Assembly (NCBI RefSeq): GCF_900114315.1
Contig: NZ_FOSQ01000001.1
Span: forward strand, 1,323,718-1,387,717
Length of the DNA stretch: 64,000 nucleotides
DNA from: Falsiroseomonas stagni DSM 19981
Lineage (GTDB): Bacteria; Pseudomonadota; Alphaproteobacteria; Acetobacterales; Acetobacteraceae
Direction of reading: 5' to 3'
Shown: positions 52,228 through 61,074 of the stretch, one piece after another
How the letters are laid out: each line of letters begins with the position of its first letter
Position numbering within the stretch: position 1 is the first letter of the stretch
Notes under the pieces: model-generated
Database searches by the model: none
What the model was told of the DNA's origin: nothing
The model's input: the letters and a program-made list of their open reading frames with translations, nothing else
Program-made: the position numbers and the translations under genes

Positions 52228-53479
52228 CGAGCCAATCTGCCAGCGCGCAGACCGCCTGTTCCGTATGGGCGCGGCCGACGATCTGGATGGAGCAGGGCAG
52301 GCCGCCATCCGCCGCCGCCCAGGGCAGGGCGATGGCGGGCAGGCCCGCGACATTGGCCAGCGCAGTGAAATCCGCCTGGTCCACCGGTGCCGGCGTGCCG
52401 TGGGTAAAGGCGCGCTGTGGCGCGGTGGGCATCAGCAGCAGGTCGCATTGGTCGAGTGCCCGCAAGGCGCCGGCCCGTGCCTCCGCCAGGCGGAACAGCG
52501 CCTTCGCGATCCGCGCGCCATTCGCATCCCGCCCATAGGCCAGGGCTGCGCGGAAGCCGGGCGTGGCGGCTTCGGGATCATCGACCAGAGTGGGGTGCAG
52601 AGCGGCGGCCTCGGCCTCGATCAGCAGCAGGCCGGCACGGCGCGTGGCGGTCAGGTCCCAGCCCGGCACGGCAACAGGTACCAGCAGCGCGCCGGCATCG
52701 CGGAGGCGCGTCTGCGCTTCCTCCAACGCCGTGCGGATGGCGGGTTCCATCGGTGCCGCGAGGACCGCCTCCGGCAGGCCGATGCGCAGGCCGCGCGGGT
52801 TGGCTGGCTGCGCGGTCAGGGCGCGCCAGCCCGGCGGCGCGGGGCGCGAATCCGGGTCCTCCGGGTCGTCGCCGGCCATGACCTCCAGCGCCAGCGCGGC
52901 GCCTTCGACGGTCGCTGCCAGGATGCCGACATGGTCGAGCCGGGGCGAGAGCGGCACGACGCCGGTCCGTGAGACGAGGCCCGATGTCGGCTTCAACCCG
53001 ATGACGCCGCAATAGGCGGCGGGCAGGCGGACGGAGCCCATCGTGTCCGTGCCGATGGCCAGCGGCACGAAGCCCGCCGCGACCGCGGCGCCCGACCCGC
53101 CGGAGGAACCGCCTGGCGTGTAGCCCGCACGCAGCGGGTTCATGCAGCGCCCGAAGCCCGGCGTATCCGTGGTGGCGCCCAGCGCGCCCTCATGCATCGC
53201 TGTTTTGCCGAGGATGACGAGGCCGGCGTCGCGCAGGCGGCGCACGACGGGCGCATCGCGATCGGCCACGCGGTGGCGGAAGGCAGCGATGCCCGCGGTG
53301 GTGCGCAGGCCCGCGACATCGACATTGTCCTTGATGCCGATGGCGACGCCATCGAGCGGACCAGCGGTCGCGGCGCGCGCGGCCAGCGCGCCGTCGCGAT
53401 CCACCTGCCAGAAGCTGCCGATCGCGCCATCCTCGGCGGCGATGCGCGCGAGCAGCGCGGGGATGTCGCTGGGCGTCAC
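52214..53479 (-). CDS. Amidase (amidase-signature family)
   Basis: This 421-residue amidase-signature hydrolase has the Ser-cisSer-Lys triad in place: K50 (IGIKDN), S125 (PGGSSGGSG) and nucleophile S149 (GTDTMGSVR; GGS is more usual). It hydrolyses a carboxamide to the acid and ammonia or an amine. The GTG start overlaps the stop of the CoA-ligase gene as GTGA, so it belongs to the MmgE/PrpD-ligase-amidase operon driven from the region of operator O3. It could equally be annotated as an Asp-tRNA(Asn)/Glu-tRNA(Gln) amidotransferase A homologue, but GatB and GatC are absent here. Confidence 0.88.
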   Translation of the reverse strand: MTPSDIPALLARIAAEDGAIGSFWQVDRDGALAARAATAGPLDGVAIGIKDNVDVAGLRTTAGIAAFRHRVADRDAPVVRRLRDAGLVILGKTAMHEGALGATTDTPGFGRCMNPLRAGYTPGGSSGGSGAAVAAGFVPLAIGTDTMGSVRLPAAYCGVIGLKPTSGLVSRTGVVPLSPRLDHVGILAATVEGAALALEVMAGDDPEDPDSRPAPPGWRALTAQPANPRGLRIGLPEAVLAAPMEPAIRTALEEAQTRLRDAGALLVPVAVPGWDLTATRRAGLLLIEAEAAALHPTLVDDPEAATPGFRAALAYGRDANGARIAKALFRLAEARAGALRALDQCDLLLMPTAPQRAFTHGTPAPVDQADFTALANVAGLPAIALPWAAADGGLPCSIQIVGRAHTEQAVCALADWLVRAR

Positions 53480-54867
53480 TTGCGGTCGTCGATCAGGCGG
53501 ATCGGCTTCTGCCGGCTTTCCACCTGCGTCAGCGCGGCGAGCGACCCTGGCGCACAGAGCGCCACGCCGATCTCCACGCCGAGGCGCGTGCGCAGCGCCC
53601 CCTCCAGGCGCGACTGCAGCGCGGCATCGGCATCGCCGCGCACTTCCAGGTGCACGACCATCGAATCGCGTCCATCGCTGCGCCCGACGCGGCAGATGAA
53701 GTCGCCGGTCGCGGTCTCGCATTGTTCGACCAGCAGCGCGCCGATGCCGGTCGGGAACAGGTTGATGCCCCGCAGCTTCACCATGTTGTCGCTGCGTCCG
53801 AGGAAACCCTTGATGCGGCGGAAGGGGATGCCGAGGGGATTGGCACCCAGCACTTCCTCCGTCACGTCATGGGTGTTGAAGCGGATGATGGGAAAGATGT
53901 CGTCCTTGAAGAGGCAGGTGCAGACCATGTCGCCCAGCGTGCCTTCCGGCACGGGCAGGCCGGTATCGGGGTCCGCGATCTCCAGTGCATGCGCATCCTC
54001 CATCACATGCATGCCGGTGCGGTCCGGGCCTTCGCCGGCGATGATCCCGGTATCGCCGACGCCGTACCAGTCATAGACCGCCGCCCCCCCCCAGGCCGCG
54101 GAGAGGCTCGCCTGGCTCTCGCTGCCGAGATGGGCGCAGATCAGGCGGATGGGCAGGTCGCGGCCGGGTTCCAGCCCTTCCTCCCGCGCCACTTCCGCCA
54201 GGCGCTTGATGTAGTCGGCGAAGCCCACGATGGCGGTGGCGCCGAACTGCTTCATGATGAAGACCTGCTGGGCGGAGCGCGTCTCCACGCCCGTGCCGGC
54301 GCTGAGGAAGCGCGCGCCGACCCAATGCGTCACCGTCTCCCGCACGTAGTGGCCGCCATTGATCATGCCGTGGCCATAGACGGAATGGACGACGTCATCG
54401 CGGGTCATGCCGGCCATCAGGTACATGCGGGCGAGCAGGCGGTTCTGCACCTCCCGGCTCTTCGGGCCGAACAGCAGGGGCTGGGGCGTGCCGGTGGTGC
54501 CGCTGGTGGTCTGCATGATGATCTGCGGGCGGCGTTCCGGCGGATGCGCGTCCTGCCCATGGAAGTCGCCGATGGGCGGATGGGCGGCGACGGAGGCCAT
54601 GAGGTCCGACTTGTCATAGGCCGGCAGCTTCGGCAGGTCATCGAGGCCCCGGATGTCACCGGGCTCGATCCCCTTGGCACCCCAGAGCCGCTGGTAGAAG
54701 GGCACCTGCCAGGCGAAGGCGAGGAGCTTGCGGAAATCGGCTTCCTGCCGCGCGCGCAGGGCGTCCCGCGACAGGCCGCGCAGCGCGCCGGGATAATCGG
54801 CGCCGATGGGAAAGTCCCGCAGCAGCGCCGGATGGTCCATCGCCGTCACATAGTCAAAGACGGTCAT
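53476..54867 (-). CDS. Phenylacetate-CoA ligase-like AMP-binding protein (PaaK family)
   Basis: This 463-residue adenylate-forming CoA ligase of the PaaK branch has the P-loop QTTSGTTGTPQPLLFG, the adenine-binding DWYGVGDTG and a C-terminal GRSDNMVKLRGINLFP hinge. A compact C-terminal domain similar to AMP-binding C2 follows. PaaK enzymes activate aryl or small carboxylates to acyl-CoA with ATP. It follows MmgE/PrpD 1 after 14 bases and overlaps the amidase. The substrate is not known; the surrounding genes suggest an acid taken up by the TRAP system. Confidence 0.87.
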   Translation of the reverse strand: MTVFDYVTAMDHPALLRDFPIGADYPGALRGLSRDALRARQEADFRKLLAFAWQVPFYQRLWGAKGIEPGDIRGLDDLPKLPAYDKSDLMASVAAHPPIGDFHGQDAHPPERRPQIIMQTTSGTTGTPQPLLFGPKSREVQNRLLARMYLMAGMTRDDVVHSVYGHGMINGGHYVRETVTHWVGARFLSAGTGVETRSAQQVFIMKQFGATAIVGFADYIKRLAEVAREEGLEPGRDLPIRLICAHLGSESQASLSAAWGGAAVYDWYGVGDTGIIAGEGPDRTGMHVMEDAHALEIADPDTGLPVPEGTLGDMVCTCLFKDDIFPIIRFNTHDVTEEVLGANPLGIPFRRIKGFLGRSDNMVKLRGINLFPTGIGALLVEQCETATGDFICRVGRSDGRDSMVVHLEVRGDADAALQSRLEGALRTRLGVEIGVALCAPGSLAALTQVESRQKPIRLIDDRK

Positions 54868-54881
54868 GCGGGGCGGCTCCT

Positions 54882-56213
54882 TCAGGGCAGGATGGTGTCG
54901 AGCGTCGCGGCGGGCGCGCCGCCAGGCAGCGCGAGGGTGGTGGCGATGACGCGCTCGATCACGTCATCGGCCACGCCGGCGCTGCGCATCAGGCGGCGCG
55001 CCTTGTCGATGATGTCGGCGACGGGCAGCGGGTTCTCGGGATCGCCCAGCGCATCGGGGATGTCGGCGCGGCGCGTCTCACCATCCGCCAGGGTGACGGT
55101 GACGGCGCTGCCGTAGCGGGCGGGATAGGCGGCGGTGAACCCGGCGTCGCGCACCAGCGTCACGCGGTCACGCAGCGCGGCCAGGCCAGCGTCGGTGAAG
55201 CAGGCGGGGGCGAAGGCTTCCAGCGGTGGCGGGCCGTCCCGCAGCGTCACTGCCACGGCGTGTTGCAGGGAGAATTTCGACTGGATCACGCTCTCGGGCT
55301 GCGCGCGGTCGCAGAAGGCGACGGCATCGGCGTAGGTGGCGACTTCCACCGCGGCGATCTCGCGCCCCGCCACCCAGTCCCGCAGCACCAGCGCCGCATC
55401 GATGGTGGCGTGGCAGTGGCGGCAGGCGGGCCAGGGCTTGAAGCTGGTCTCATGCACCAGCCAGGGCGCATCGGGGCCGGCCAGCACGCGATCGGGCTTT
55501 GCATCCGGCGCCATGCCGGCGAAGATGCCGAGGGCGCCTTCCAGGATCTCCCGCGGGCCGGTCAGGCCATCGGCGGCGAGCAGCGCAGCCTCCAGCCCCA
55601 TCACGGCGGCGCGGGCGGTGTGGAGCTGCTTCGTCATCACCGGTTCCGCCCGGCATTGCCAGACGCCGCCGGTCTGCGTGCCGGCATTGCCGAGCGCCCA
55701 GACGGTCCTGGCCTCATCAAGGTCGAGCAGCGACGCCGCAGCGGCGGCGGCGCCGAAGGGGCCGCAGCTCGCGGTGGGGTGGAACTGGCGGTAATGGGCG
55801 TGGCCCATGGCGCGGCCGATGCGGATTTCCGCGTCGTAGCCGCGGATGATGGCGTCCAGCAGCGCGGGGCCATCGGCGCCGCGTTCGACCGCCAGCGCCA
55901 GCGCCGCGGGGATGACGACGGGGCCGGGATGCAGGATCGCCTCCCGGTGCACATCATCCATCTCCAGCACATTGCCGAAGGCGCCATTGGCGAAGGCGGC
56001 ATCGCGCGCGGTGTGCGCCGCGCCGAGGATCACGCGCGCGGCGCCCGCGGGTTGGCGCGCGACCTGGCGACGGAAGACGGCACCGGTCTCGCTCGCCGCC
56101 CCCGCCACCGCGCAGCCGATCCAGTCCAGCAGGTGCAGCGCGGCCCGATCGCGATCCGCATCGGTGATGGGACGGCGGAGCAGCGCGGCGATACCCTCGG
56201 TCAAGGTGCCCAA
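54882..56213 (-). CDS. MmgE/PrpD-family protein 1
   Basis: About 443 residues. The PrpD fold starts LTEGIAALLRRPITDADRDRAALHLLDWIGCAVAGA and has NGAFGNVLEMDDVH and the HPTASCGPFGAAAAAASLLDLD stretch. Family members are 2-methylcitrate dehydratase, cis-aconitate decarboxylase and iminodisuccinate epimerase, so hydro-lyase or decarboxylase action on a di- or tricarboxylate is plausible. No ATG is available at the N-terminus. A TTG at 56213 is preferred, since a TTG at 56237 would directly abut operator O3 with no ribosome site. First gene of an operon with the CoA ligase and amidase. Confidence 0.85.
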   Translation of the reverse strand: MGTLTEGIAALLRRPITDADRDRAALHLLDWIGCAVAGAASETGAVFRRQVARQPAGAARVILGAAHTARDAAFANGAFGNVLEMDDVHREAILHPGPVVIPAALALAVERGADGPALLDAIIRGYDAEIRIGRAMGHAHYRQFHPTASCGPFGAAAAAASLLDLDEARTVWALGNAGTQTGGVWQCRAEPVMTKQLHTARAAVMGLEAALLAADGLTGPREILEGALGIFAGMAPDAKPDRVLAGPDAPWLVHETSFKPWPACRHCHATIDAALVLRDWVAGREIAAVEVATYADAVAFCDRAQPESVIQSKFSLQHAVAVTLRDGPPPLEAFAPACFTDAGLAALRDRVTLVRDAGFTAAYPARYGSAVTVTLADGETRRADIPDALGDPENPLPVADIIDKARRLMRSAGVADDVIERVIATTLALPGGAPAATLDTILP

Positions 56214-56227
56214 GGCGACGACCCCGT

Positions 56228-56256
56228 TTGCCAGCAAAGTTGTCCGGACATATCAA
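56228..56256 (+). promoter_or_regulatory. Promoter with operator O3 in its spacer
   Basis: TTGCCA (56228-56233), 17 bases and TATCAA (56251-56256) face the CoA-transferase gene at 56285. The spacer contains AGTTGTCCGGACATAT (56238-56253), 14 of 16 to the cluster palindrome with the 10-base core TGTCCGGACA perfect. A bound protein would block the promoter and could also affect the divergent MmgE/PrpD operon. Confidence 0.7.
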
Positions 56257-56284
56257 CGGAAGCACGCCGAGGACGCAAGCCGCC

Positions 56285-57517
56285 ATGCCGATGATCACGC
56301 CCGCCACCTTCGCTGAGACCCTGCGGCCGGGTCTTCGCATCTTCATCGCAGGCTGCGCGGCGGAACCGACCGCGGTGCTGGATGCGCTCGCCGCGCGGCC
56401 GGCGGCGCTGGCGGCCAGCACGCTGCTCGGCGTGCCGATCGCGAGCATCAACCGGCGCGACTGGTCCGCGCTGGCGCCGCTGGAATGCGCCTTCATGACG
56501 CCGGAACTGCGCGCCGGCCTCGGGGCGGGGCGCGTCAGCTTCCGCCCGCTGCACTACAGCGACGCCTTCGCCTGGTTGCGCGGCCCGGCGCGCGCCGACA
56601 TGGCGATCTTCCGCTGCGCGGCACCGCGCGATGGCAGCGTGTCCCTCGCGCTGACGCATGATTTCGTGCCCGCGCTGATGGAGGCCGGCGCGGCGCTGGT
56701 CGCGGTGGTTGATCCGTCCCTGCCGGACGTACCGGATGGCGTGCGCATCGGGCTGGACCGGCTGCATGCGCTGGTCGATGGACCCTCCGCCACGCCGCTG
56801 CTGCCGGTGGATGAGCCCGGGGAGGCGATGGCCGCGCTGGGCCGCCATGTCGCCGGCCTGGTGCGGGATGGCGATATGGTGCAGACCGGCATCGGCACGG
56901 CCGTGGCTGCGGTGGTGCAGGCCATGGGCGGGCATCGGCGGCTGCGCTTCCACGGGGGGATGATCGGTGATCCGGTGCTCGGCCTGCTGGATGCGGGCGT
57001 GGTGGATGCCGTGACCACCGGTGTCGCGATCGGCAGCGCGGCGCTGCATGACCGGGTCGCGCGCGAGAAGCGGATCGCCTTCCGGCCTGTCGGCGTCACG
57101 CATGATGCCGCGCGCATCGCCGCGCTGCCCTCCATGATCGCGATCAACGCGGCGGTGGAGGTGGATTTGTTCGGCCAGGCGAATTCGGAAATGATCGAGG
57201 GAAGGCAGGTTTCCGCCCAGGGCGGCGTTGCCGATTTCGTGCGTGGGGCGCGCCGGACGAAGGAGGGGCGCGCCGTGATCGCGCTGCTGGCCAGTGGCAA
57301 GGGCGGCAGCATCAGCCGGATCGTCCCGCAACTGGCGCCCGGCACGCCGGTTTCCATCACGCGCGGGGATGCGGACATCGTCGTGACGGAACATGGCGTC
57401 GCGCTTCTGCGGGACGCGGACCTGGACCAGCGGGCGGAACGGCTGATCGCCATCGCCGCGCCGCAGCACCAGGTTGCGCTGGCCGATGGCTGGGCGCGGA
57501 TGCGCGCGCGTTTCTGA
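56285..57517 (+). CDS. Acetyl-CoA hydrolase/transferase-family CoA-transferase
   Basis: This 410-residue member of the acetyl-CoA hydrolase/4-hydroxybutyrate CoA-transferase family (family I-like) starts MITPATFAETLRPG. It has a GDMVQTGIGT stretch and AINAAVEVDLFGQANSE, followed by VSAQGGVADFVRGARRTKEG, matching the family's C-terminal glycine-rich CoA site; the catalytic Glu lies upstream of or within this region. It can load CoA onto a carboxylate without ATP. GAGGA stands about 12 bases before the ATG. Its stop abuts that of the convergent CaiB-type gene. Donor and acceptor acids are unknown. Confidence 0.85.
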   Translation: MPMITPATFAETLRPGLRIFIAGCAAEPTAVLDALAARPAALAASTLLGVPIASINRRDWSALAPLECAFMTPELRAGLGAGRVSFRPLHYSDAFAWLRGPARADMAIFRCAAPRDGSVSLALTHDFVPALMEAGAALVAVVDPSLPDVPDGVRIGLDRLHALVDGPSATPLLPVDEPGEAMAALGRHVAGLVRDGDMVQTGIGTAVAAVVQAMGGHRRLRFHGGMIGDPVLGLLDAGVVDAVTTGVAIGSAALHDRVAREKRIAFRPVGVTHDAARIAALPSMIAINAAVEVDLFGQANSEMIEGRQVSAQGGVADFVRGARRTKEGRAVIALLASGKGGSISRIVPQLAPGTPVSITRGDADIVVTEHGVALLRDADLDQRAERLIAIAAPQHQVALADGWARMRARF

Positions 57518-58645
57518 TCAGCGCCCTAGGCGCCGGCGCGCGTCGGCGACAACGGCCTCGGTATGTTCGCCGAGCGCGGGCAGGGTGGGATCGAGCGTGC
57601 CGGGTTCGTCGCGGAACTTGATGGGCAGGCCGATATGGAGATTGCCGTCCTCGTCCCGCACCAGCATCTGGCGCGCAGCGGCGTGCGGGCGATGGAAGGC
57701 CTCATGCAGGTCGAGCAGCGGCGCGAAGCAGACGTCACGGCCCTCGAACCACGCTTCCCATTCGTCGCGCGTGCGGGTCAGGAAGGTCTCCCGCAGGAAG
57801 GCCTTGGCAGGTTCATGGGCCGGGCCGGGCGGGCCGCTGGCGCCGGCCACGAGGTCGTCGCGGCCGAGCGCGCGGAGCAGGTTCTCGACGAATTTATGCT
57901 CGCTGCCGCCGAGGACGACGTGCCGGCCATCCTTCGTCGCATAGATGTTGTAGAAGGCACCACCGCCCCATTGCCGCACCTGCTTCACATCCGGCGCGCG
58001 ATCCGCGCCGAGCACGGCGCCGGTGGCGTTGGGCAGCCAGGACAGCGTCGCGTCATACATCGCCATGTCGATGACATCGCCGCTTCCCGTCTTCTCCCGC
58101 CGCAGCAGCGCCATCAACACGGCCGACAGCGCGAGGAGGGAGGCGGTGGCATCGGCGACGGGGACGTTGGGGTGCGTGGGCAGCCCATCCTGGCCGAGAT
58201 TGGTGGACAGCGTGCCGGCCAGCGCCTCCACCGCCAGATCATGCGCGGGCTTGTCGCGCAGCGGGCCATCCTGCCCGAAGGCGGATATGGAGCAATAGAC
58301 TAGGCGCGGGTTGAGCGCCGTCATCGCCGAGGGACCGAAGCCGAGGCGATCGGCGACGCCGGGGCGGAAGGCCTCCACGAAGACATCGACGGTGCGGACG
58401 ATGTCATGCAGCGCCGCCAACTGGTCCGGCTTCTTGAGGTCCAGCACGATGGACTTCTTGCCACGATGCGTATTGCGGAACCAGACGCTCTGCCCGCCCG
58501 CGCGTTCGCCGATGTTGCGCACCGGCTCGCCGGAGGGCGGCTCCAGCTTGATGACTTCCGCGCCATGGTCCGCCATGACCGTCGTCATGTAGGGGCCGGG
58601 CAGGAACAGCGAGAGATCGAGAACCCGGATACCGTCGAGCTTCAT
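57518..58645 (-). CDS. CaiB/BaiF (class III) CoA-transferase 1
   Basis: This 375-residue class III CoA-transferase starts LDGIRVLDLSLFLPGPYMTTVMADHGAEVIKLEPPSG. The NTHRGKKSIVLDL, VFVEAFRPGV and CSISAFGQDGP motifs of the family are present. The catalytic Asp of the family lies in the segment around DVIDMAMYDATLSWL. Such enzymes form interlocked dimers and transfer CoA between carboxylic acids (carnitine, formate/oxalate, racemase relatives). The ATG overlaps the upstream gene's stop by one base (TGATG). Last gene of the acyl-CoA dehydrogenase operon. Confidence 0.88.
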   Translation of the reverse strand: MKLDGIRVLDLSLFLPGPYMTTVMADHGAEVIKLEPPSGEPVRNIGERAGGQSVWFRNTHRGKKSIVLDLKKPDQLAALHDIVRTVDVFVEAFRPGVADRLGFGPSAMTALNPRLVYCSISAFGQDGPLRDKPAHDLAVEALAGTLSTNLGQDGLPTHPNVPVADATASLLALSAVLMALLRREKTGSGDVIDMAMYDATLSWLPNATGAVLGADRAPDVKQVRQWGGGAFYNIYATKDGRHVVLGGSEHKFVENLLRALGRDDLVAGASGPPGPAHEPAKAFLRETFLTRTRDEWEAWFEGRDVCFAPLLDLHEAFHRPHAAARQMLVRDEDGNLHIGLPIKFRDEPGTLDPTLPALGEHTEAVVADARRRLGR

Positions 58646-59847
58646 CACACCGCCCCCAGGGCGCGCAGTTGCGCGACTTCTTCCCGCGTGTAGCCGGCCT
58701 CGACCAGCACCGCCTCGCTATCCGCGCCATAGCCGGGACCGGCGCGGCCAGGCAGGCGCTTGCCGTCCAGGCGGATGGCACTGGCGACGACCTTGAGGTC
58801 GGGCCGCGCGGGATGCGGCAGGTCGAGGATGCCGCCGCGTTCGCGGAAATAGGGATTCGTCAGTGCCTGGCCGAGGCCAAGCACCGGCGCGATGGGGACC
58901 TGGCCGGCCAGCGCGGTGACCCAGTCGGCGGAGGTCTTCGAGCGCATCACGGGATCGAGCAAGGCCATCAGCGCATCGCGATTCGCCAGGCGTTCGTCGA
59001 AGCCCTTGAAGCGCGGATCGGCGGGCAGGTCCGGCACGCCGGCTATGGTGCAGAACTTCTTCCAGAAGCCTGGCTTGATGCACATGGCGAAGACATGGCC
59101 ATCGGCGGTCGGGAACATCTCGCAGGGCACGATGAAGGGGTGGCCGCCGCGCGGACGGCGCGGCACCTCGAACCCGTCATTCAGGTACCAGGTGGCGACA
59201 TAGGTCAGCGTCTGCATCGCGACATCGTAGAGGGAGACGTCAAGATCGCAGCCGCGTCCGGTGGCGCGCGCACCCGTCACACCGGCCAGCAGCCCCATCG
59301 CCGCGGTCAGGCCGGACATGAAATCCACGACGGAGAGGCCGGCGCGGGCCGGGTTGGTGTCGGGCTCCCCGGTCAGGGCGCAGAAGCCGGCCTCCGCCTG
59401 CGCCAGGTAGTCATAGGCCGGCCAGGAGGCGCGTTCGCCATCGCGGCCGTAGCCGGAGAGATGCACGCAGACGATGGAGGGCTTCACGGCGGAGAGCGCG
59501 GCGTAGTCGAGGCCGAGCCGCGCCGGCAGATCGCCGCGGAGATTGTTCAACACGGCATCCGCATCCCGCACGAGGCGATGCAGGGCGTCGCGCGCGCCCG
59601 GCTTGCGGACATCCAGCGTCAGGCTTCGCTTGTTGCGATTGAACGACTGGAAGTACTGGCTGTCATTCTCGCCGAGCGGGAAGCCGCCGGTGTGGCGCGC
59701 GATGTCGCCTGGCGGGTCGCCGCCCTCGCCCGGCGGCGGTTCCACCTTGATGACCTCGGCGCCGAGATCCGCCAGGTTCATGGTCGCGAAGGGGCCGGCG
59801 CCGAACTGCTCGAAGCTGATGATCCTCAGCCCCTTCAGGGGCAGCAT
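58645..59847 (-). CDS. CaiB/BaiF (class III) CoA-transferase 2
   Basis: This 400-residue paralogue of the preceding enzyme starts LKGLRIISFEQFGAGPFATMNLADLGAEVIKVEPP. SFNRNKRSLTLDVRKP, VLNNLRGDLPARLGLDY and VHLSGYGRDG follow. The region with the expected catalytic Asp reads GCDLDVSLYDVAMQTL. Two different class III transferases in tandem may form a heteromer or use different acids. Its ATG overlaps the acyl-CoA dehydrogenase stop in the same TGATG arrangement, with an adjacent in-frame GTG. Confidence 0.88.
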   Translation of the reverse strand: MLPLKGLRIISFEQFGAGPFATMNLADLGAEVIKVEPPPGEGGDPPGDIARHTGGFPLGENDSQYFQSFNRNKRSLTLDVRKPGARDALHRLVRDADAVLNNLRGDLPARLGLDYAALSAVKPSIVCVHLSGYGRDGERASWPAYDYLAQAEAGFCALTGEPDTNPARAGLSVVDFMSGLTAAMGLLAGVTGARATGRGCDLDVSLYDVAMQTLTYVATWYLNDGFEVPRRPRGGHPFIVPCEMFPTADGHVFAMCIKPGFWKKFCTIAGVPDLPADPRFKGFDERLANRDALMALLDPVMRSKTSADWVTALAGQVPIAPVLGLGQALTNPYFRERGGILDLPHPARPDLKVVASAIRLDGKRLPGRAGPGYGADSEAVLVEAGYTREEVAQLRALGAV

Positions 59848-61016
59848 CACGCGGGGAACCGCTCGATCAGCTGCTTGGCGATGATCATGCGCTGGATCTC
59901 ATTGGTGCCTTCGCCGATGCACATCAGCGGCGCGTCGCGGTAGTAGCGCTCCACATGGTATTCCTTGGAGTAGCCGTAGCCGCCATGGATGCGCATGGCC
60001 TCCAGGCTGTTCTCCACCGCGGCCTCGCTGGCGTAGTACTTCGCCATGCCGGCTTCCATGTCGCAGCGCTCACCGGCGTCATAGGCCCGCGCGGCATCAT
60101 AGGTGAGCAGGCGGGCGGCCTGCACGCGCGTCGCCATCTCGCCGAGCTTGAGCTGGATGGCCTGGTGCTGGCAGATCGGCTTGCCCATGGTCTTGCGGAT
60201 CTGGCTGTATTTCACGCTGTCCTTCAGCGCGGCGGATGCCAGGCCAACGCCACGCGCCGCGACGTTGATGCGGCCGAGTTCGAGGCCGCCCAGCGCTGTC
60301 TGCAACCCGCGGCCTTCCTCGCCACCGATCAGGTAATCGGCGGGGACGCGGTAGTCGTCAAAGACGAGTTCCGCGCTGTCGATGCCCTTGTAGCCCAGCT
60401 TCTCCAGCTTCTTGGAGACGGTGAAGCCCGCGCCCTTCGGCGCCAGGAACATCGACATGCCCTTGTGGCGCGGCTGCGCCTCCGGATCCGTCTTGACCAG
60501 CAGGGCGAAGCAACTACCCTGGATGCCGTTGCTGATCCAGGTCTTGGTGCCGTTGATGATGTAGTGATCGCCGTCTCGGCGCGCGCGGGTGCGGATGGCC
60601 TGGAGGTCCGTGCCGCAATCCGGCTCCGTCAGTGCAAGGCCGCCACGGATCTCGCCGGTGGCGAATTTCGGCAGCCATTCGGCCTTCTGCGCTTCCGTCC
60701 CCATCCGGCTGACGCAGGCCGCCATGATGAGGTGGCTGTTGAAGATCCCGGACAGCGACATCCAGACTTCGGCGATACGCTCGACGATCTTCGCATAGGT
60801 GGTGGCGGAGAGGCCGAGCCCGCCATATTCCGGCGCGATGGTTGCACCGAACAGGCCGAGCTCCTTCATCTGCTCGACCATCTCATGCGGGTATTCATCC
60901 GCATGTTCCAGGCGCAGCACATGCGGGCGCACGTCGCGGTTGAGCCATTTGTCGATGGCGTCGAGCAGCGCGGCCTCTTCCTCGATGGCCTGCGAGCGGG
61001 CGACATGCGTGTCCAT
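59847..61016 (-). CDS. Acyl-CoA dehydrogenase 2
   Basis: This 389-residue FAD acyl-CoA dehydrogenase has the flavin-site ALTEPDCGTDLQAI and TKTWISNG, IDSAELVFDDYRVP, and catalytic Glu E369 in CIGEGTNEIQR. Its chain differs clearly from the enzyme at 9926-11074 and is nearer to short-chain or cyclic-acid dehydrogenases; glutaryl-CoA-like action cannot be excluded. Electron transfer flavoprotein genes are not in the window. It heads the operon with the two CaiB/BaiF transferases. Operator O4 begins 19 bases before its start. Confidence 0.92.
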   Translation of the reverse strand: MDTHVARSQAIEEEAALLDAIDKWLNRDVRPHVLRLEHADEYPHEMVEQMKELGLFGATIAPEYGGLGLSATTYAKIVERIAEVWMSLSGIFNSHLIMAACVSRMGTEAQKAEWLPKFATGEIRGGLALTEPDCGTDLQAIRTRARRDGDHYIINGTKTWISNGIQGSCFALLVKTDPEAQPRHKGMSMFLAPKGAGFTVSKKLEKLGYKGIDSAELVFDDYRVPADYLIGGEEGRGLQTALGGLELGRINVAARGVGLASAALKDSVKYSQIRKTMGKPICQHQAIQLKLGEMATRVQAARLLTYDAARAYDAGERCDMEAGMAKYYASEAAVENSLEAMRIHGGYGYSKEYHVERYYRDAPLMCIGEGTNEIQRMIIAKQLIERFPA

Positions 61017-61034
61017 GGCTGGTGCTCCCGTGGA

Positions 61035-61074
61035 ATTTGTCCGGACAAATACGCCCGGGCTGGCGTTGCGTCAA
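61035..61074 (-). promoter_or_regulatory. Promoter and operator O4 (perfect ATTTGTCCGGACAAAT)
   Basis: On the minus strand TTGACG (61069-61074), exactly 17 bases, then TATTTG (61046-61051). The perfect palindrome at 61035-61050 shares five bases with this -10 element. The -35 lies over the stop codon of the upstream MmgE/PrpD 2 gene, giving the dehydrogenase operon its own repressible promoter. Confidence 0.8.
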
